Source of the DNA: Bacillota bacterium
GTDB taxonomy: Bacteria > Bacillota > Clostridia > Christensenellales > Borkfalkiaceae
Length of the DNA stretch: 8,981 nt
Assembly (NCBI GenBank): GCA_023403375.1
Contig: JAEYEN010000053.1
Location: 1-8,981, forward strand
Direction of reading: 5' to 3'
Part shown: piece after piece, positions 6,272 through 8,981 of the stretch
Layout: each line of letters starts with the position of its first letter
How positions within the stretch are numbered: the first letter of the stretch is position 1
Program-made: the position numbers and the translations under genes
Notes under the pieces: model-generated
The model's database searches: none
Seen by the model: the letters and a program-made list of their open reading frames with translations, nothing else
Told to the model about the DNA's origin: nothing

Positions 6272-6326
6272 ACGGGGGTTATAACCGTTTGTCTTTTACC
6301 GAAAGTGTGAAAAACAAATTTTACAC
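6272..6326 (+). other. Structured leader of the radical-SAM operon
   Basis: Just after the predicted start, ACGG (6272-6275) pairs with CCGT (6285-6288) around the perfect palindrome GGTTATAACC (6277-6286). A second hairpin, GTGTGAAAA with TTTTACAC, spans 6305-6326. Neither matches a riboswitch I know. The palindrome is well placed to be an operator for a dimeric repressor, by inference only. Confidence 0.35.
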
Positions 6327-6352
6327 GGCGTGGCGTTTATCGGGGTGTTGTT

Positions 6353-7615
6353 GTGATTGACGAAAAGAAACTTATAATTTTAACAAATGCGGCAAAGTAC
6401 GACGTATCGTGTTCTTCAAGCGGGTCGGCAAGGTCTAATACCCGTGGCGGACTCGGTAATGCCTGTTTTTCGGGGATATGTCATTCTTTCACGCCGGACG
6501 GGCGATGCGTTTCGCTTTTAAAAATACTGTTAAGCAACGATTGCTGTTACGACTGCGCTTATTGTGTGAACCGCAGGTCTGTTTCCGCACCGAGAGCGAC
6601 TGCCACGCCCAACGAGATATGCGACTTGGTAATGGACTTTTATAAGCGCAACTACATAGAAGGGCTTTTCTTGTCGTCGGCGATATACAAGTCGCCCGAC
6701 TACACCATGGAACTTTTGTACCGAACGGTTTACAAACTAAGAAATGAATATCGCTTTAACGGATACATTCACTTAAAAGGCATACCGTCGGCGAACAAAG
6801 ACCTGCTGGAAAGCGCGGCGTTTCTTGCGGACAGAATGAGTTTTAACATAGAACTTCCCAGCGAGAAAAGTCTTAAACTTTTAGCGCCGCAAAAAAGCAA
6901 GGCGGCAATTATAGAGCCGATGAAAACTTTTGCTTTGGACAAGTATTATGACAGTCCGTTCAAAAGGCGAAAGGACTTTTTGCCTGCGGGACAAACGACG
7001 CAGATGATAATAGGCGCTTCGCCCGAATCGGACGCACACATTCTTCGCCTTACGGAATATATGTACAACGCCTATAAATTAAAGCGCGTATATTACTCTT
7101 CATATATCCCGACCAACTTTGACAACAATCATCTGCCCTACGTCGCCACACCGCTTATCAGAGAACACAGGCTTTATCAGGCGGACTGGCTGTTAAGGTT
7201 TTACGGTTTTACTGCGGATGAAATAACCCAGAATAACGGCAATCTCTCCTTAGAAACCGACCCGAAATGCACTTGGGCAATGCGGCACCCCGAACTATTC
7301 CCGATAGAGATAAATACTGCGCCGTACGAACTGATAGTACGTATCCCCGGTATAGGAATACGATGCGCTTCCAGAATAAGAGAAGCGAGAAAATACGCAA
7401 AACTTGACTTTGAAGACTTAAAACGAATGAGAGTAGTATTAAAAAGAGCGGCGCATTTTATAACCTGCAACGGGAAATTTATCGGAAGCGACAATCCCGC
7501 GCTTGTCAAACGACTTCTGACAACGGGCGAAGAAGTGAAAAAAGCCGAGCAACTTTCCTTTTTCGATAAGATAAGCACCCTGCCTTCACTTTCTGCGCTT
7601 TACGGAGAACTATAA
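6353..7615 (+). CDS. Radical-SAM protein with C-terminal helix-hairpin-helix, putative DNA repair/modification (TIGR03916-like)
   Basis: A 420-residue radical-SAM enzyme. The 4Fe-4S motif CX3CX2C is CCYDCAYC (C64, C68, C71), preceded by LLKILLSND. Further cysteines lie before it (C20, C38, C43, C52) and after it (C90, C306, C338, C372). The barrel region runs to about 260. The family segment DPKCTWAMRHPELFPIEIN (303-321) leads into a helix-hairpin-helix DNA-binding motif, APYELIVRIPGIGIRCASRI (323-342). The C-terminus ends in LSFFDKISTLPSLSALYGEL. Length and architecture fit the radical-SAM family paired with a DUF4130 protein and sometimes with uracil-DNA glycosylase, from which a DNA role is presumed; substrate and reaction are unknown. 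The start is GTG with GGGGTG six bases upstream. The stop overlaps the partner start by one base (TAATG), so the pair is translationally coupled. Confidence 0.88.
   Translation: MIDEKKLIILTNAAKYDVSCSSSGSARSNTRGGLGNACFSGICHSFTPDGRCVSLLKILLSNDCCYDCAYCVNRRSVSAPRATATPNEICDLVMDFYKRNYIEGLFLSSAIYKSPDYTMELLYRTVYKLRNEYRFNGYIHLKGIPSANKDLLESAAFLADRMSFNIELPSEKSLKLLAPQKSKAAIIEPMKTFALDKYYDSPFKRRKDFLPAGQTTQMIIGASPESDAHILRLTEYMYNAYKLKRVYYSSYIPTNFDNNHLPYVATPLIREHRLYQADWLLRFYGFTADEITQNNGNLSLETDPKCTWAMRHPELFPIEINTAPYELIVRIPGIGIRCASRIREARKYAKLDFEDLKRMRVVLKRAAHFITCNGKFIGSDNPALVKRLLTTGEEVKKAEQLSFFDKISTLPSLSALYGEL
7604..7607 (+). promoter_or_regulatory. Ribosome binding site of the DUF4130 gene, inside the radical-SAM gene
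   Basis: GGAG seven bases before ATG at 7615-7617, within the last codons of the radical-SAM gene. With the TAATG overlap it supports coupled translation. Confidence 0.7.
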
Positions 7616-8367
7616 TGATTTTTATAATAGAAGATAACGTAACAGGTCTGCTTTCCGCACTGTATTACGCATTTACAAAGAACATTTTTCCAAGCGAAGT
7701 GTTTGCCGAAAAATATTATCAGCCGAGATTAGACGAAGAAACGCTGAAAATAGAAAACACCCGAAGCGGCGCGCAAAAAGTTAAAAACGCGCTTATTAAA
7801 TACGGCGAAGATTATATCGTTACCGACCTTAAAGTCTGTATGCTTTCTGCCGCGAAAAATCGCTATACGACAGCGTTTACATACGCCTACCGCACGATTA
7901 AAGAGCAAAAAAACATTTATCGCAAACTATCCGACCCTGCCGTTGCGGAGTTTCAGTACACGATACAAAAAGTATATTCGGAACGGCACAGGATAAAAGG
8001 TTTTTTAAGGTTTTCCGAAACGCAAAGCGGCGTTCTTTATGCCTGCTATTCGCCCGATAACGACGTAACGGAACTTGTTACACCCCACTTTGCGCTGCGT
8101 TTAAGGGGTATCCCGTTTATTATTCACGACCTGTCGCGCGGAAAAATCGCCGTGTCCGACGGGGAAAATGTAAAGTACGATTACACGGAAAAGAAAGCAA
8201 TCTTAAATTTTTCAAATAACGAACAAAAGGTTTTATCGCTATGGAAAAGGTATTTTGGCGAAGTGAACATAAAAGACAGAAAAAACCTTAAACTTCAAAA
8301 CGGCTATATGCCAAAGCGGTACCGTAAATTTATGCCCGAAACTTACGAAACAAACAACGATAAATAA
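7615..8367 (+). CDS. DUF4130-type partner of the radical-SAM protein (TIGR03915-like), without a UDG domain
   Basis: A 250-residue protein of the family that accompanies the radical-SAM gene. It has the typical opening IIEDNVTGLLSALYYAF, the central block SDPAVAEFQYTIQKVYSERHRIKGFLRF (106-133), the HFALRLRGIPFIIHDLSRGKIAV block (158-180), and a basic C-terminus LQNGYMPKRYRKFMPE (227-242). No signal peptide or membrane segment is visible, so it is cytoplasmic. In part of the family this domain is fused to a uracil-DNA glycosylase; here the gene ends after the DUF4130 part, so a glycosylase, if used, must be encoded elsewhere. The conserved HR, H and D residues (H125, R126, H158, H171, D172) could form an active or nucleotide-binding site, by inference. 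It is the last gene of the operon, followed by a hairpin terminator. Confidence 0.85.
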   Translation: MIFIIEDNVTGLLSALYYAFTKNIFPSEVFAEKYYQPRLDEETLKIENTRSGAQKVKNALIKYGEDYIVTDLKVCMLSAAKNRYTTAFTYAYRTIKEQKNIYRKLSDPAVAEFQYTIQKVYSERHRIKGFLRFSETQSGVLYACYSPDNDVTELVTPHFALRLRGIPFIIHDLSRGKIAVSDGENVKYDYTEKKAILNFSNNEQKVLSLWKRYFGEVNIKDRKNLKLQNGYMPKRYRKFMPETYETNNDK

Positions 8368-8394
8368 TGAGAGAAAAAACCGAAAACCGTATTA

Positions 8395-8429
8395 AAAAAG
8401 GAGAAACGCCGTTGGCTTTTCCCCTTTTT
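8395..8429. terminator. Bidirectional terminator between convergent operons
   Basis: Left arm 8395-8410 (AAAAAGGAGAAACGCC), loop GTT, right arm 8414-8429 (GGCTTTTCCCCTTTTT). There are fourteen pairs and two mismatches. The plus strand continues T-rich (CTTTTTACTTTT) and the minus strand ends in six Ts, so it can stop both the radical-SAM operon and the rubredoxin operon. Confidence 0.8.
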
Positions 8430-8453
8430 CTTTTTACTTTTATTCTTTGATTT

Positions 8454-8488
8454 ATTATCGACTTTTTTATTAACAATCGATAATTTTT
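8454..8488 (+). terminator. Second, weaker A+T-rich hairpin
   Basis: ATTATCGA (8454-8461) and TCGATAAT (8477-8484) form a perfect 8-bp inverted repeat with a 15-base loop. On the plus strand it runs into TTTTT (8484-8488), so it may back up the first terminator. In the minus direction it lacks a T-run but lies immediately after the rubredoxin stop. Confidence 0.45.
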
Positions 8489-8489
8489 C

Positions 8490-8624
8490 TTATTCCGCTT
8501 CGGAAAAATCGTCTTTACCTACGCCGCAAAGTTCACAGGCAAAATCTTCGGGAAGGTCTTCCCACTTAACGCCGGTTTCATCTTCGTCGTAAATCCAGCC
8601 GCAAACGTTACAAATATATTTCAT
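8490..8624 (-). CDS. Short rubredoxin
   Basis: A 44-residue rubredoxin, a one-iron electron carrier. The four cysteine ligands are in YICNVCGWIYDED (C5, C8) and FACELCGVGKDDF (C30, C33), with the aromatic residues typical of the fold (Y3, W9, Y12, W21, F28). It lacks the loop of about 8 residues found in 52-54-residue rubredoxins, like the 45-residue rubredoxin of Desulfovibrio desulfuricans. The ATG at 8624-8622 is preceded by GGCGGAAGA; the frame stays open upstream, but that part is rubrerythrin sequence in another frame. It follows the reverse rubrerythrin by 22 bases and probably delivers electrons to it or to other oxygen/peroxide reductases. Confidence 0.93.
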   Translation of the reverse strand: MKYICNVCGWIYDEDETGVKWEDLPEDFACELCGVGKDDFSEAE

Positions 8625-8646
8625 TTTATCTTCCGCCTTTTGGTTT

Positions 8647-8981
8647 TTATTTATTGAAGTATCTTTTAAGCAAGCCTGCAAACGCTTTGCCGTGGCGTGC
8701 TTCATCGCGCGCCATTTCGTGAACGGTGTCGTGAATAGCGTCAAGATTAAGCGCTTTCGCCTTTTTTGCAAGTTCGGTTTTGCCTGCGGTAGCGCCGTTC
8801 TCGGCTTCCACTCTCATTTTTAAGTTCTTTTCGGTGGAATCGGTTACCACTTCGCCCAAAAGTTCTGCAAATTTGGCTGCGTGTTCAGCCTCTTCGTAAG
8901 CCGCCTTTTCCCAGTACAAGCCTATTTCGGGATAGCCTTCTCTGAAAGCAACTCTCGCCATAGCAAGATACATACCGACTT
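8647..8981 (-). CDS. Reverse rubrerythrin / NADH peroxidase-type, C-terminal part (cut by right edge)
   Basis: The visible 110 residues are the C-terminal diiron ferritin-like domain of a reverse rubrerythrin. The sequence VGMYLAMARVAFREGYPE is followed by the iron-ligand helix AAYEEAEHAAKFAELLGEVV (ExxH), then RVEAENGATAGKTELAKKAK, and the second ligand helix HDTVHEMARDEARHGKAF (ExxH). This order and the end at RYFNK, without a C-terminal rubredoxin domain, match the form in which the rubredoxin domain is N-terminal; that part lies beyond the edge and is inferred. These enzymes reduce hydrogen peroxide and oxygen in clostridia. The following rubredoxin is likely its electron partner. Its promoter, probably oxidative-stress controlled in relatives (PerR), is not in the window. 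Confidence 0.93.
   Translation of the reverse strand, partial: VGMYLAMARVAFREGYPEIGLYWEKAAYEEAEHAAKFAELLGEVVTDSTEKNLKMRVEAENGATAGKTELAKKAKALNLDAIHDTVHEMARDEARHGKAFAGLLKRYFNK

Larger units (their letters stand above)
5901..6352. other. A+T-rich spacer between serA and the radical-SAM operon
   Basis: The 452 bases contain no protein gene I can support. They hold the direct repeat and terminator after serA, a minus-strand promoter-like signal (6020-6048) around a CCCCCTCCCCC tract, an A+T-only inverted repeat (6092-6118), promoter elements for the radical-SAM operon (6216-6247), and a roughly 100-base leader with a palindrome (6277-6286) and a hairpin (6305-6326). No known riboswitch was recognised. 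Confidence 0.7.

Noticed and set aside
6258..6284. Eight-codon leader peptide (MKLTVRGL) before the radical-SAM gene
   Set aside because: The AGAAGG is only one base from the ATG and would be at the very 5' end of the transcript, so initiation is unlikely.
8625..8771. Upstream extension of the rubredoxin frame
   Set aside because: This part overlaps the rubrerythrin coding sequence in another frame and does not resemble any rubredoxin N-terminus; the ATG at 8624 gives the normal start.

Overview
The window looks like a chromosomal segment of a low-to-moderate G+C anaerobic Firmicute (Clostridia-like). Supporting signs are an RNase J instead of an RNase E system, a TrmR/U32 tRNA-modification pair, strong AAGGAG-type ribosome binding sites with frequent TTG/GTG starts, sigma-A-like TTGAAA/TATAAT promoters, A+T-rich spacers, and a rubredoxin/reverse-rubrerythrin pair typical of anaerobes. 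No tRNA, rRNA, CRISPR array, insertion sequence or phage gene was seen.

Layout. (1) Positions 1-3232, minus strand: an operon read right to left, RNase J (1259-3232), a TrmR-like tRNA O-methyltransferase (669-1262, overlapping the RNase J stop as TTGA), then a U32-family protein cut by the left edge (1 to about 486), probably the TrhP-type tRNA uridine-34 hydroxylase. The last two would supply successive steps of mo5U34 wobble modification. (2) 3233-3658: divergent A+T-rich control region with promoters on both strands and a 19-bp-periodic repeat. (3) 3659-5900, plus strand: serC-serA, two consecutive serine-biosynthesis steps, closed by a strong hairpin terminator at 5965-5996. (4) 5901-6352: A+T-rich spacer with the terminator, an unexpected strong-looking minus-strand promoter that would make a roughly 57-nt transcript ending in the same hairpin, and the promoter and leader of the next operon. 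(5) 6353-8367, plus strand: a two-gene unit, a radical-SAM protein with a C-terminal helix-hairpin-helix and its DUF4130-type partner. This is the family pair sometimes linked to uracil-DNA glycosylase and presumed to act in DNA repair or modification, but without a known reaction. (6) 8368-8489: convergent spacer with a bidirectional terminator. (7) 8490-8981, minus strand: a small rubredoxin behind a reverse rubrerythrin cut by the right edge, a peroxide/oxygen defence pair.

The most interesting points are the radical-SAM/DUF4130 system, whose chemistry is undefined, and the tiny antisense transcription unit predicted at the serA terminator. The rest is ordinary housekeeping, with some odd N-terminal extensions on RNase J and perhaps on the U32 protein.
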